From Actinoplanes teichomyceticus ATCC 31121 (lineage in GTDB: Bacteria > Actinomycetota > Actinomycetes > Mycobacteriales > Micromonosporaceae), in contig NZ_CP023865.1 of the NCBI RefSeq assembly GCF_003711105.1, forward strand, positions 6,106,501 to 6,170,500: 64,000 bases of DNA. Reading direction: 5' to 3'. The position numbers and the translations under genes are program-made. The notes beneath the pieces are model-generated. The model did no database searches. It was given only the letters and a program-made list of their open reading frames with translations, and was not told the origin of the DNA. Positions 27,037 to 35,149 of this stretch are shown one piece after another (positions within the stretch are counted from its first letter, which is position 1; the number at the start of each line of letters is the position of its first letter).

Positions 27037-27190
27037 GGCGGCACGGGCAGGGGCCGGCGGCGGCCCCGCAAGCGCTGCCGGACGAGGCAGGCGGCACCGG
27101 CAGGGGCGGGCGTGCGGCGGCGGACCCGGAAGCGCTGCCGGACGAGAGCAGGCGGCACGGGCAGCGGCGGGCGGGGACGGGGGCGCAACG
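27037..27190. repeat. Imperfect 53-61-bp tandem repeat between ureG and ureD
   Basis: GGCGGCAC starts at 27037, 27090 and 27151, and AGCGCTGCCGGACGAG occurs at 27071 and 27131 (60 bp apart). The repeats fill the 174-bp gap between two genes that are normally adjacent. Confidence 0.7.
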
Positions 27191-27928
27191 GTGCGAGCGC
27201 AAGCGCGCGTGGTCGCGGAAGCGGACGGGGCCGGCGGGACGCGGCTGGCGGTGCTGCGCGGGCAGGCGCCGCTGCTGTTGCGGCGCACCGGGCCACCGGC
27301 CGGCGACCGGGTGGCGGTGCACCTGGTCGGCGGGGCGGCCGGGCCGCTGCGCGGCGACGAGCTGTCGTTGCGCATCGAGGTGGGTCCGGGCGCTCGGCTG
27401 TCGCTGTTCAGCGTGGCGGCGCAGCTGGCGCTGCCCGGACGACCGGCTCCCGCCTCGCGGCTGACGGTCGAGGCGACCGTCGCGGCGGGCGGGACGCTGC
27501 GGTGGCTGCCGCAGCCGCTGATCGCCGCCGCCGGATGCGATCACGTCGCGGTGACCCGGGTCGCGGTGGCGGCCGGCGGGTCGCTGCTGTGGCGCGACGA
27601 CCTGGTCTGCGGCCGGCACGGCGAGGTCGCCGGCGACTTCGTCGCGGACACCCTGATCTCGTACGCCGGGCGCGCCCTGTACCGGCACGAGTTGGCGGTG
27701 GGCCCGCGGGCGGCGGGCTGGGCCGGTCCCGCGGTGCTCGGCGGCGGACGCGCGGTGGGCACGCTGGTGGCGGCCGGACCGGATCTGGCCGGCTTCGGCG
27801 CGACGCCCCCGGCCGGTCCGGACGCCGCGGTGATGCCGCTGGCCGGGCCGGGGGTGCTGGCCACGGCGGTCGGGCCGGACATCCGTACGGTGCAGGCGGC
27901 GCTGGATCCGCTCTGCCGCCGCCGGTGA
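27191..27928 (+). CDS. ureD: Urease accessory protein UreD (UreH)
   Basis: 245 residues from GTG 27191. UreD bridges apo-urease to UreF-UreG during nickel insertion. Family features are LRGDELSLRIEVGPGARLSLFSVAAQLALPG, GGTLRWLPQPLIAAAGCDHV and GGSLLWRDDLVCGRHGE. It is the last gene of the operon, separated from ureG by a repeat-filled 174-bp gap rather than the usual overlap. No ureE follows. A strong hairpin ends the transcript. Confidence 0.92.
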   Translation: MRAQARVVAEADGAGGTRLAVLRGQAPLLLRRTGPPAGDRVAVHLVGGAAGPLRGDELSLRIEVGPGARLSLFSVAAQLALPGRPAPASRLTVEATVAAGGTLRWLPQPLIAAAGCDHVAVTRVAVAAGGSLLWRDDLVCGRHGEVAGDFVADTLISYAGRALYRHELAVGPRAAGWAGPAVLGGGRAVGTLVAAGPDLAGFGATPPAGPDAAVMPLAGPGVLATAVGPDIRTVQAALDPLCRRR

Positions 27929-27942
27929 GCTCGGGTGAAGCG

Positions 27943-27972
27943 GCGGAGGGCGGCCGACCGGCCGCCCTCCGC
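27943..27972. terminator. Bidirectional terminator between ureD and the sigma factor gene
   Basis: A perfect 13-bp stem GCGGAGGGCGGCC/GGCCGCCCTCCGC with a four-base loop lies midway between the convergent genes. Confidence 0.8.
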
Positions 27973-27997
27973 TTCTCCCACCCCCGCGGTAACGGCT

Positions 27998-28900
27998 TCA
28001 GGCGGCGACCGCGATCGGGACGCCGTGGCTGTCGGTCAGTGCCAGCCGGGTGTGCAGATTGCCCTGCTGCTGAACCTTCGCGAAGTACTCGCTGCGGCGC
28101 CGTTGCAGGCAGCCCTTGCGGGTGCGCGGGCCACCCGCCGCGACGGTCAGCAGCTCCGGCGCGAGCGAGCTGTTCAAGCCCTCCCGGAGCAGGCGCAGCG
28201 CCTCGGTGCGCAGCTGGGAGATCCGGGACTCGGTCACCCCGAGCCGGGCCGCCACCTCGCTGAGCGGCTGTTCCTGCAGGAACGACTCCTCGACGACCTG
28301 GCGCAGCCGCTCGGGCAGCGCCTGGATGGCCTGGTGCAGGTAGCCCAGCCGCTCCCGCTTGAGCAGCAGATCCTCCGGCCCCTCGGACAGCTCCGGCACC
28401 ATCTCCTCGGCCGCCCCGGTGGGGAAGCCCTGCAGGCTCAGCAACGAGGCCTTCTGTACGTCGTCCTCGACGCTGGCCAGCTCGGAGAGCCCGATCCCGA
28501 GCATCTCGGCGACCTCGGCGTCACTGGGGGTCCGCCCGAGGGCGGCGGTGAGTTCCTGGCGGGCGCTGGCCGCGCGCCGTGCTCGTGCCCGCACCGATCG
28601 GCTGGCCCAGTCCTGGCCACGGAGTTCGTCCAGCAGCGCGCCGCGGATCCGCACGGCGGCGAAGCGGTGGAACGGGATGCCACGGGTCACGTCGAAGGAA
28701 CGAGCCGCTCCGAGCAACGCCGCAAAGCCGGCTGACGAGAGGTCATCTGCGTGGACGTGGCCGGGTACCCGGTTGAGCAGTTCCCGGACCAGATGGCCAA
28801 CCATCGGCATGTGTTCGCGGATCAGGTCCTCGATGTCGCGCGCGGAGGGCGCGTCATGGGTGATGCCGATGGCGGCGGGGAGCTCGGTCGTGGCGGTCAC
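27998..28900 (-). CDS. WhiG/FliA-family RNA polymerase sigma factor
   Basis: 300 residues from GTG 28900, which has GAGGAGG five bases upstream. Sigma region 2 is at residues about 20-95 (IREHMPMVGHLVRELLNRVP, DDLSSAGFAALLGAARSFD, IPFHRFAAVRIRGALLDELRGQDWAS). Region 3 follows (ASARQELTAALGRTPSDAEVAEMLG), then region 4 with the HTH LSEVAARLGVTESRISQLRTEAL. There is a 55-residue basic C-terminal extension. The family directs sporulation genes (WhiG) or flagellar genes (FliA). In motile actinomycetes both roles are possible; sequence alone does not separate them. Confidence 0.9.
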   Translation of the reverse strand: MTATTELPAAIGITHDAPSARDIEDLIREHMPMVGHLVRELLNRVPGHVHADDLSSAGFAALLGAARSFDVTRGIPFHRFAAVRIRGALLDELRGQDWASRSVRARARRAASARQELTAALGRTPSDAEVAEMLGIGLSELASVEDDVQKASLLSLQGFPTGAAEEMVPELSEGPEDLLLKRERLGYLHQAIQALPERLRQVVEESFLQEQPLSEVAARLGVTESRISQLRTEALRLLREGLNSSLAPELLTVAAGGPRTRKGCLQRRRSEYFAKVQQQGNLHTRLALTDSHGVPIAVAA

Positions 28901-29203
28901 GTAGTCCTCCTCGCTCGTACGAACCGGCTGGTGATACCGGCTGATGAGGAAAAGACTGACCGCCGTCAGGTGCAATGGGGCCGGATTTCGGTTGCTTTTA
29001 TGGAGCTTTTTCACGAAAAACCTCAGGCGGCATGGGACCAACTCGGACCAGCCTTCCGCACGGCGCACGAACCGCGCCGGACCCGGCGAGAAAGGCGGAA
29101 AAGCGACGATCCGCCGGTCGTCTGCCGGGACGGCAGACGACCACGCGGATCGTCCTATCGAATCGGAACCGGGGCGGATGCGCCGGAGGGACGGTACGGA
29201 ACC
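28901..29203 (-). promoter_or_regulatory. Leader/promoter region of the sigma factor gene with AT-rich palindrome
   Basis: The 300 bp upstream of the sigma gene is much less GC-rich than its surroundings. It contains the palindrome TTTTTCACGAAAAA (29007-29020, 6-bp arms). About 105 bp separate it from the start codon, so it is a candidate operator or promoter element. The distal part holds the 29105-29154 hairpin. No gene is seen. Confidence 0.45.
29105..29154 (-). terminator. Long hairpin terminator of the 83-residue protein gene
   Basis: Two nested perfect 10-bp stems, GACGATCCGC/GCGGATCGTC outside and TCGTCTGCCG/CGGCAGACGA inside, form one 50-nt hairpin. On the minus strand it is followed by GCTTTTCC, a short T-run. 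It begins 50 bp past the stop at 29204. Confidence 0.8.
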
Positions 29204-29455
29204 TCAGTGCATCACCGGTGTCCGTAGCGTCAGGCACTCCGCGAGCGCCGCCTGCACCCAGCGCATCCGGCGGACCGCGGAGTCGGGGTGGTCACCGAAC
29301 TCGGTGGCCACGCCGGCGGCGCACCCGTCGCTGCCGTGCCGGAGGATCATGCTGGTGATGGCTTCCTCCACCGCGGCGCGGCTGGGGTCCTCGGACGGCT
29401 GCAGGCACGAGACGAACAGCGCCTCGGCGGCCAGTTCTTTCACAGTGCTGATCAT
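29204..29455 (-). CDS. Small conserved actinomycete protein
   Basis: 83 residues from ATG 29455, with GGGGAG eight bases upstream. The sequence (MISTVKELAAEALFVSCLQP, ..HGSDGCAAGVATEFGDHPDSAVRRMRWVQ..) resembles a short helical protein that recurs in Micromonosporaceae. I know no function for it. The N-terminal half is amphipathic, and the FGDHPDSAVRRMRW segment is the most conserved-looking part. It precedes the sigma factor gene on the same strand but is insulated from it by a strong terminator. Confidence 0.7.
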   Translation of the reverse strand: MISTVKELAAEALFVSCLQPSEDPSRAAVEEAITSMILRHGSDGCAAGVATEFGDHPDSAVRRMRWVQAALAECLTLRTPVMH

Positions 29456-30087
29456 TAGTGGAACTCCCCGTTGCGACGACCTGCTTGATTGTCCGGCTGA
29501 CACCTGCGTCGGCGCAGGCGTGGCCGCCGTCCAGCCGTACGGTCCTCGCCCATCATCCCCGCGAGCGGCCTGCCGGATGGCAGCCACGCCGTGCGAAAGT
29601 ACCCCGAACCGGGCAGTCGGTAATCGGTGCGAAACACCGTGACGAACCCGGGCGGATCGAGGCAGAGCGTCGGTCTTTCTCGGTTCACCGTAACTCGGTG
29701 GACACCGCTTCGGCCTCGGGTTTTTCCGCCCCGACGGACGTCCTAGCCAGTCTGCGAACTACCGGCCGCATGGCCTCTTACCCACCCCGGGCCCGGCGCA
29801 ATCACAGGGGTCCGGCCTTTAGTTCTCCGCCGCGGATCGGGAAACGCCGCGCATGTCCGCGACCGCGGCCGCCGGTCGGCACGGACCGCCCCGGCGGCTC
29901 CGGGCGCTCCCCCGCGCTGCCGCAGCCACCGGTACGCCCGGAGTCAGCCGGTGGTCGCCGGGCGCGCTGCCGCAGCCACCGGTGCGCCGGGGTTCAGCCG
30001 GTGGCCGCCGGGCCGCCGCAGCCGCCGGACCGCCCGGGGTTCAGCCGGTGGCCGCCGGGCCGCCGCAGCCGCCGGACCGCCCGGGGT
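29456..30087. other. Gene-poor region between small protein and CBM2 kinase genes
   Basis: A 630-bp region. Its left half (29456-29800) is mixed composition and probably holds the promoter of the 83-residue gene. I compared it with c-di-GMP riboswitch features and saw no match. Its right third is the 47-bp repeat array. Frames here are shadows. Confidence 0.5.
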
Positions 30088-30105
30088 TCAGCCGGTGCTC
30101 GCCGG
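29905..30105. repeat. 47-bp tandem repeat including the kinase stop codon
   Basis: TTCAGCCGGTG recurs at 29993, 30040 and 30087 (exact 47-bp period), and a diverged copy of TCAGCCGGTG lies at 29944. Its TCA at 30088 is the stop codon of the kinase gene, so the last codons and stop of that gene are repeated downstream. Confidence 0.88.
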
Positions 30106-32016
30106 GCAGTCCGCCTCGCTGTCGCAGTCGTCGTCCGGCGCGCCGCCGCCCGGCAGCCCGGTCGGGACCGAGATCGAGGGCTCGACCCCGCCCGGCCCCT
30201 CCGAGGCGGGCACCGAGGGCTCCACGGCGAACGAGGACGTGCCCGGGACCGGCTCGCCGTCGCCGCCACCGGGCGGCGGGGCCGAGCTGGTGGCGGCGCC
30301 GGTCGGCCTGCTGGTGCGGGTGCTGGACGGCGTGCCGCTGGACCGGGTCGGCGTGATGTGCACGATCCCGCCCGGATCGACCGAGATCCCGGGCTTCGGG
30401 GTGCTGCGCGAGGCCGGCTCGCCGAACCGCACGGTGCCGTCGGACAGCCGCTCCACCGGCCGCGACGGCGCTCCCGGCTCGTTGGACACGAACGTGTCGC
30501 AGTTCTTCCCGTTGAGCTGGAAGACCATCGGGGCGGCGTTGCTCCTGGCGTAGCGCCCGGCGATCTCCAGCGTGGTGTTCTCCTGCGGCTTCAACGGGCC
30601 GGCCGAGCGGACCGTGACCGCCCGCCGGTCCTGCGTCAGGTCGAGCCTGCCCTTGCCGGAGAGCACCTGGTCGCCGGGCATCAGGAACCACAGGTCCCAC
30701 TTCCCGACCGCCTGGTCGCCCCGGTTGGCCAGGGTGACCTGGGCCTTGAACCGCTTGCCGGTCTGCGACCAGACGGCGTAGCTGACGATGCAGTTGCCGG
30801 CCGCCGGGAGCAGGCTCGGGCCGGGCGTGACCGCGTTGGCCCGCTCGTCGGCGCCCTCCGGGCCGGCGGCCATGCTCCACCCGTACGTCAGCAGGCTGAG
30901 CACCGCGACCGTGCCGGCCATCACCAGGACCCGGCGGGACCGCAGCTGCTGCGGGCCGCGCGCCGGCGCCGGGTCACCGGCCGGCACGACCGGCGGGTCC
31001 GGCAGACCACCGGCGCCCGGGCGCAGCGGCGGCGCGGCGCGCCGGGCCGGAGCCGGCTCCGCGGCGTCCCCGGCCGGGCCCAGGCCGACGTACGGGTAGC
31101 CGGACGGGAGGATCGTGGTGTTCTCCCCGCCGTCCTCCCAGCCCGCTCGCAGGCCGCTGAGCTCGGCCGCCGGGGCCAGCGCCGCCACCCCGGCCAGCAC
31201 GTGCGCCAGCTCGGCGGTGAGCGGCCGGTCCGCCGGGCGTTTCTCCAGGCACCGGCCGATCAGCAGGTCCACCTCGGGCGGCAGCCCGTCGACCGGCGGC
31301 AGCGGCTCGGGCTCGGTGTACTGGTGCGCGCGCAGCAGCGCCGTGGTGGTGCCCACATCCCACGGGAGCTGACCGATCAGCATCCGGTAGATCAGCAGGC
31401 CGACCGCGTAGACGTCGGTGGCCGGGCTGACCTGGCCGCCGTCCAGCCGCTCCGGAGCGAGGTAGGCCGGGGTGCCCAGCAGGCTGCCGTCCGGGTCGGT
31501 GTCGTTCTCCCCGATCAGGGCGGAGATGCCGAAGTCGACCACCTTGGCGCCGGACGCGGTGAGCATGACGTTGGCCGGGGTGACATCGCGGTGCACGATG
31601 CCGCGCGCGTGTGCGGCGGCCAGCGCGGCGGCCACATCGGCGCTGATCCGCACCGCGGTGTGCCACGGCAGGGTGCGGACCCGGGCCAGCACGGCGGCCA
31701 GCGACTCGCCGTCGACCAGCTCCATCACGACGTAGGGCACCGCCTCACCGTCGACGGTGCTGGCCTCGCCGTAGTCGTACACGTTGGTGATGTGCGGGTG
31801 GCTCAGCCGGGCCGCGGCCTGGGCCTCGGCCCGCAGGCGCCGCCGGAACGAGGGATCCGCGCTGGTGGACGGGGGCAGCACCTTCACCGCGACCTGGCGC
31901 CCCAGCACTTCGTCGAACCCTCGCCACACCACTGACATCCCGCCGGCGCCGAGGCGCTCGACCAGCCGGTACCGGCCGGCGAGCAGACCCGAACCGGGCA
32001 GGTCCGTCGTGCTCAT
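30088..32016 (-). CDS. Transmembrane Ser/Thr protein kinase with extracellular CBM2-like domain
   Basis: 642 residues from ATG 32016 (MSTTDLPGSGLLAGRYRL). Kinase domain, residues 15-275: GAGGMSVVW, Lys in VAVKVL (K45), catalytic loop HRDVTPANVM (D144; the usual Lys two positions on is Thr), DFG and APE. A Pro-rich linker leads to one TM helix (361-383). Outside, residues 408-506 read as a carbohydrate-binding module family 2: Cys at 409 and 506, FKAQVTLANRGDQAVGKWDLWF, and MVFQLNGKNC at the end. The third canonical binding tryptophan position is not Trp. A Ser/Thr/Pro tail follows. It is possibly a receptor kinase for cellulose- or chitin-like glycans. Confidence 0.87.
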   Translation of the reverse strand: MSTTDLPGSGLLAGRYRLVERLGAGGMSVVWRGFDEVLGRQVAVKVLPPSTSADPSFRRRLRAEAQAAARLSHPHITNVYDYGEASTVDGEAVPYVVMELVDGESLAAVLARVRTLPWHTAVRISADVAAALAAAHARGIVHRDVTPANVMLTASGAKVVDFGISALIGENDTDPDGSLLGTPAYLAPERLDGGQVSPATDVYAVGLLIYRMLIGQLPWDVGTTTALLRAHQYTEPEPLPPVDGLPPEVDLLIGRCLEKRPADRPLTAELAHVLAGVAALAPAAELSGLRAGWEDGGENTTILPSGYPYVGLGPAGDAAEPAPARRAAPPLRPGAGGLPDPPVVPAGDPAPARGPQQLRSRRVLVMAGTVAVLSLLTYGWSMAAGPEGADERANAVTPGPSLLPAAGNCIVSYAVWSQTGKRFKAQVTLANRGDQAVGKWDLWFLMPGDQVLSGKGRLDLTQDRRAVTVRSAGPLKPQENTTLEIAGRYARSNAAPMVFQLNGKNCDTFVSNEPGAPSRPVERLSDGTVRFGEPASRSTPKPGISVDPGGIVHITPTRSSGTPSSTRTSRPTGAATSSAPPPGGGDGEPVPGTSSFAVEPSVPASEGPGGVEPSISVPTGLPGGGAPDDDCDSEADCPASTG

Positions 32017-32389
32017 GTGCCCCCACATGCGCGCTTCGAGAAACACCGGACCGCACCGCCATGCCGTCCGGCGCCGGGCGCGTCGGGCACCCACCGTCGG
32101 ACCCCCGAGCATTCCCCATCGACGGCGAGGATGTTAGTCCCTATCGGCCGTCAGTTCGAGCGGCCACCATGCGATCTACCAGGCAATCATTACCGTCTGT
32201 GGGATCGGCTGAACGACGCGTGCGCGCGTACGAACGGTCAGGAAAGCGGTTTCCGCAACGGCTCGATCACGCAGGGCCACAGCCGCACACGGGGATTGCC
32301 CGCTTCGTCGGAACTTGCGGCTTCAACCTATGGCGTGACCCCGCGGCAGCGGACATGACCGACGGTGATGACGTGGTTACCGTGCGATC
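32017..32389. other. Intergenic region upstream of the CBM2 kinase
   Basis: A 373-bp gap between the cphA stop and the kinase start, both minus strand. It presumably holds the kinase promoter. Composition is less GC-rich around 32120-32220. No convincing hairpin, repeat or gene is visible. Confidence 0.45.
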
Positions 32390-35149
32390 TCATAGATGTC
32401 CATGATCTGTCACACTCCTCGACATCGCCGAAGCATGCGCGGTGAGGTCGCGGCCCAGTGGCGACATGGCGTGCACCGCCGGCCGGATCGGCGCCGCCGG
32501 ATGGGCCCCGGCCGGGACCGCGCCCAGCTCGCCCAGAAAGGCCCGCACCGGCGCGTACTTCTCGTAGATCACCAGCAGCACCTCACCCGGAGCGGTCAGG
32601 TCCAGCCCGGTGGTCACCGCCTGCCGGAAATCGTCCGCGCGCAGCACCCGGATCTGCGGCCGGCGCACCCGCATCTCCTGCTCGACCAGCCCGGACACCT
32701 CCCCGGCCGGCCGCCCCCGCGGGTCCCGGTCGTCGTAGAGGACCGCCCGGGTCAGCCCGTCCGCCAGGATCTGCGCGGAGGCCGCCAGCAGGTCGTCGCG
32801 CCGGTCGCCGGGCAGCGTCACGGCGGCCACGCACCGGTTCGCCCCCCACAGCCGGTGCAGCGTGCGCAGCGTCGCGGCCAGGGCGGCCGGGTTGTGCGCG
32901 TAGTCCAGGAAGATCGAGACGTCGCCGAGGCGCAGCAGGGTGCCCCGCCCCGGGTTGTCCACGCCCGGATCGAACTCGGTCAGCCGGACGGCCACGGTCT
33001 CCGGGCGCGCGCCCAGCGCCCGGGCCGCGGCGATCGCGGCGAGAGCGTTCGCGGCGGCGTGCGGAGCGGCCCCGCCGTAGGCGCCGGGCACCTCCGCCAG
33101 GCGCAGCAGCGGCATCCGCCGCGCCCCGGTGGCCTGCACCAGCCAGCCGTCGTGCAGCACGTACGCCGTGCCGCCACGCCCCAGATGCTCGGTGAGCACC
33201 GGATTGGCCGGGTCCAGCCCGAACCACACCAGCCGTTTGCGGTCGGCACGCACCCGGGGTCGGTCGGGCAGGCTGCGCACCCACGGGTCGTCCACGTTCA
33301 GCACCAGCGTGCCGCCGTCGCGGACCCGCTCGGCGACCACCGCCTTGACGTGCGCCAGATCCTCGATCGAGTCCAGCCCGTCCTGCCCCAGGTGGTCGGC
33401 GGTGATGTTGGTGATCACCCCGACGTCCGACCAGTCGTAGCCGAGGCCGCGCCGCAGCAGGCCGCCGCGCGCCGTCTCCAGCACCGCCACCTCGACCTGC
33501 GGATCGCCGAGCACCTGCTGCGCCGAGCGGGGGCCGGTGGCGTCGGCCAGGTAGATCAGCCGGCCGTCCACGTACACCCCGTCGGTGGTGGTCGTGCCGA
33601 CCCGGTGGCCGCCCCCGCTGAGCAGGTGCGCGGTCAGCCGGGTCACCGTGGTCTTGCCGTTGGTGCCGGTCACCGCCACGGTCGGGATCCGTCCGTCGGA
33701 GCCGCCGGGGAACATCGCGCGCACGATCGCGTCGCCGACGTCCCGGGCCCGGCCGCCCGCCGGGGCCAGATGCATCCGGAGCCCGGGCACCGCGTTCACC
33801 TCGATCACCCCGGCCACCGGGTCCCGCTCGCCGGTCGGGGGCAGCGGCGCGGCGATGTCCGGCAGCCGCAGGTCGATGCCGGCGATGTCCAACCCGACCA
33901 GCGCGGCCACCCGCTGGCACAGCCGGGTCACGTCGGGGTGCATCTGGTCGGTGACGTCCCGGCTGGTCCCACCGGTGGAGAGGTTGGCGCACGCGTGCAG
34001 CCAGACGGTCTCGCCGTCGGCCGGCACGCCGGTCCGGTCGTAGCCCTGCCCGGCGGCCAGCCGCAGCGCCTCGGCGTCCAGCGCGATCCGGGTCAGCACC
34101 CGGGAGTGCCCGACGCCGCGGCGCGGGTCCGCGTTGGCCTGCTCGACCAGCTCGGCCAGGCTGGACCGGCCGTCGCCGACCACGTGCGCGGCGATCCGCT
34201 CGGCGGCCGCCACCACCTCGCCGGCCACCGTGAGCACGCGATAGTCGCGGCCGTCCAGCTGCCGTTCCACCACCACGTCGCCGCCGACCGCCCGGCAGGC
34301 CCGCTCGACGTCCTCGGGGGTGCTCAGGCCCAGCGCCACGCGGTGCCCCTGGCGGCCGTGCCGGGGCTTCACCACGACCGGCGCGCCCAGCTCCCCCAGC
34401 AGCGCGACCGCCTCCTCCGGGCCGCCGGCCACGCCGCCGGGAGCGACCGGGATGCCGGCCTCGCCGAGCAGCCGCCGGGTGACGTGCTTGTCGCCGGCGA
34501 TGTCGATCCCCACGCCACCGGTCCGGTCGGTCATCGCGGCCCACGCCATCCGCCGCCGGGTGCCCCAGCCGAGCCGTACCAGACTGAGGTCGCCGAACCG
34601 CTCCACCGGAATGCCCCGGCGCCGGGCGGCGGCGATGATCGCCCGGGTGCTCGGCCCGGGCGCCTCACGCTCGGCGGCGGCGGCCAGCTCGGCCAGCCGG
34701 GTGGCGGGCAGCCCGGTGGCCGCTCCGTCGTGGACCGCCAGTACCAGCTCGACCGCGGCGTCCAGCAGCTCGCCCGGCACCCCGGAGTCCGGGGACTCGT
34801 CGACCGGGCATTCCAGGATGACGTCGTACCGGCCCGGCTCGCCGGCCGACACGGTCCGGCCGAAGCTGACGTCCCGGCCGATCAGCTGGGACAGCTCCAG
34901 GCAGACATGCTCGGTGACGTGGCCGAAGTAGGTTCCCCCGCGCAGCCGGCTGACGAACCCGCCGGGGGCGCCGGCCGCGCAGTGGTGCTCGGCCAGCCCG
35001 GGCAGCGCCCGCAGCAGGCGCTCGGTGAACCCGGTGACGTCCGAGGTCTCGCGGCCGGTCAGCTCCTCCAGCCGGAGCCGGGCGACCACCGCCGGCCGCG
35101 ACAGATACACGTTGGGGCCGCGTAAGCGGCGCAGACTCTCGATCTTCAT
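32390..35149 (-). CDS. cphA: Cyanophycin synthetase
   Basis: 919 residues. CphA polymerises arginine and aspartate to the storage polymer cyanophycin using ATP. The N-terminal domain starts MKIESLRRLRGPNVYLSRP, followed by an ATP-grasp domain (about 220-475, with GIDIAGDKHVTRRLLGEAGIPV and VVVKPRHGRQGHRV). The C-terminal Mur-ligase-like domain has its own P-loop VTGTNGKTTVTR (near residue 497) and GVITNITADHLGQDG. Length is typical. The ATG overlaps the cyanophycinase stop as ATGA, so both are one transcript. It stores nitrogen in the cytoplasm. Confidence 0.94.
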   Translation of the reverse strand: MKIESLRRLRGPNVYLSRPAVVARLRLEELTGRETSDVTGFTERLLRALPGLAEHHCAAGAPGGFVSRLRGGTYFGHVTEHVCLELSQLIGRDVSFGRTVSAGEPGRYDVILECPVDESPDSGVPGELLDAAVELVLAVHDGAATGLPATRLAELAAAAEREAPGPSTRAIIAAARRRGIPVERFGDLSLVRLGWGTRRRMAWAAMTDRTGGVGIDIAGDKHVTRRLLGEAGIPVAPGGVAGGPEEAVALLGELGAPVVVKPRHGRQGHRVALGLSTPEDVERACRAVGGDVVVERQLDGRDYRVLTVAGEVVAAAERIAAHVVGDGRSSLAELVEQANADPRRGVGHSRVLTRIALDAEALRLAAGQGYDRTGVPADGETVWLHACANLSTGGTSRDVTDQMHPDVTRLCQRVAALVGLDIAGIDLRLPDIAAPLPPTGERDPVAGVIEVNAVPGLRMHLAPAGGRARDVGDAIVRAMFPGGSDGRIPTVAVTGTNGKTTVTRLTAHLLSGGGHRVGTTTTDGVYVDGRLIYLADATGPRSAQQVLGDPQVEVAVLETARGGLLRRGLGYDWSDVGVITNITADHLGQDGLDSIEDLAHVKAVVAERVRDGGTLVLNVDDPWVRSLPDRPRVRADRKRLVWFGLDPANPVLTEHLGRGGTAYVLHDGWLVQATGARRMPLLRLAEVPGAYGGAAPHAAANALAAIAAARALGARPETVAVRLTEFDPGVDNPGRGTLLRLGDVSIFLDYAHNPAALAATLRTLHRLWGANRCVAAVTLPGDRRDDLLAASAQILADGLTRAVLYDDRDPRGRPAGEVSGLVEQEMRVRRPQIRVLRADDFRQAVTTGLDLTAPGEVLLVIYEKYAPVRAFLGELGAVPAGAHPAAPIRPAVHAMSPLGRDLTAHASAMSRSVTDHGHL

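Noticed and set aside
29456..29700. Possible c-di-GMP or other riboswitch upstream of the 83-residue gene
   Set aside because: I could not match the conserved core or pairing of any riboswitch class that I know; composition alone is not evidence.
29458..31935. 825-codon plus-strand open frame
   Set aside because: Antisense to the CBM2 kinase; the minus-strand frame has full kinase motifs.
32396..35125. 909-codon plus-strand open frame
   Set aside because: Exact antisense shadow of cphA with His/Arg/Gly/Pro-rich composition.
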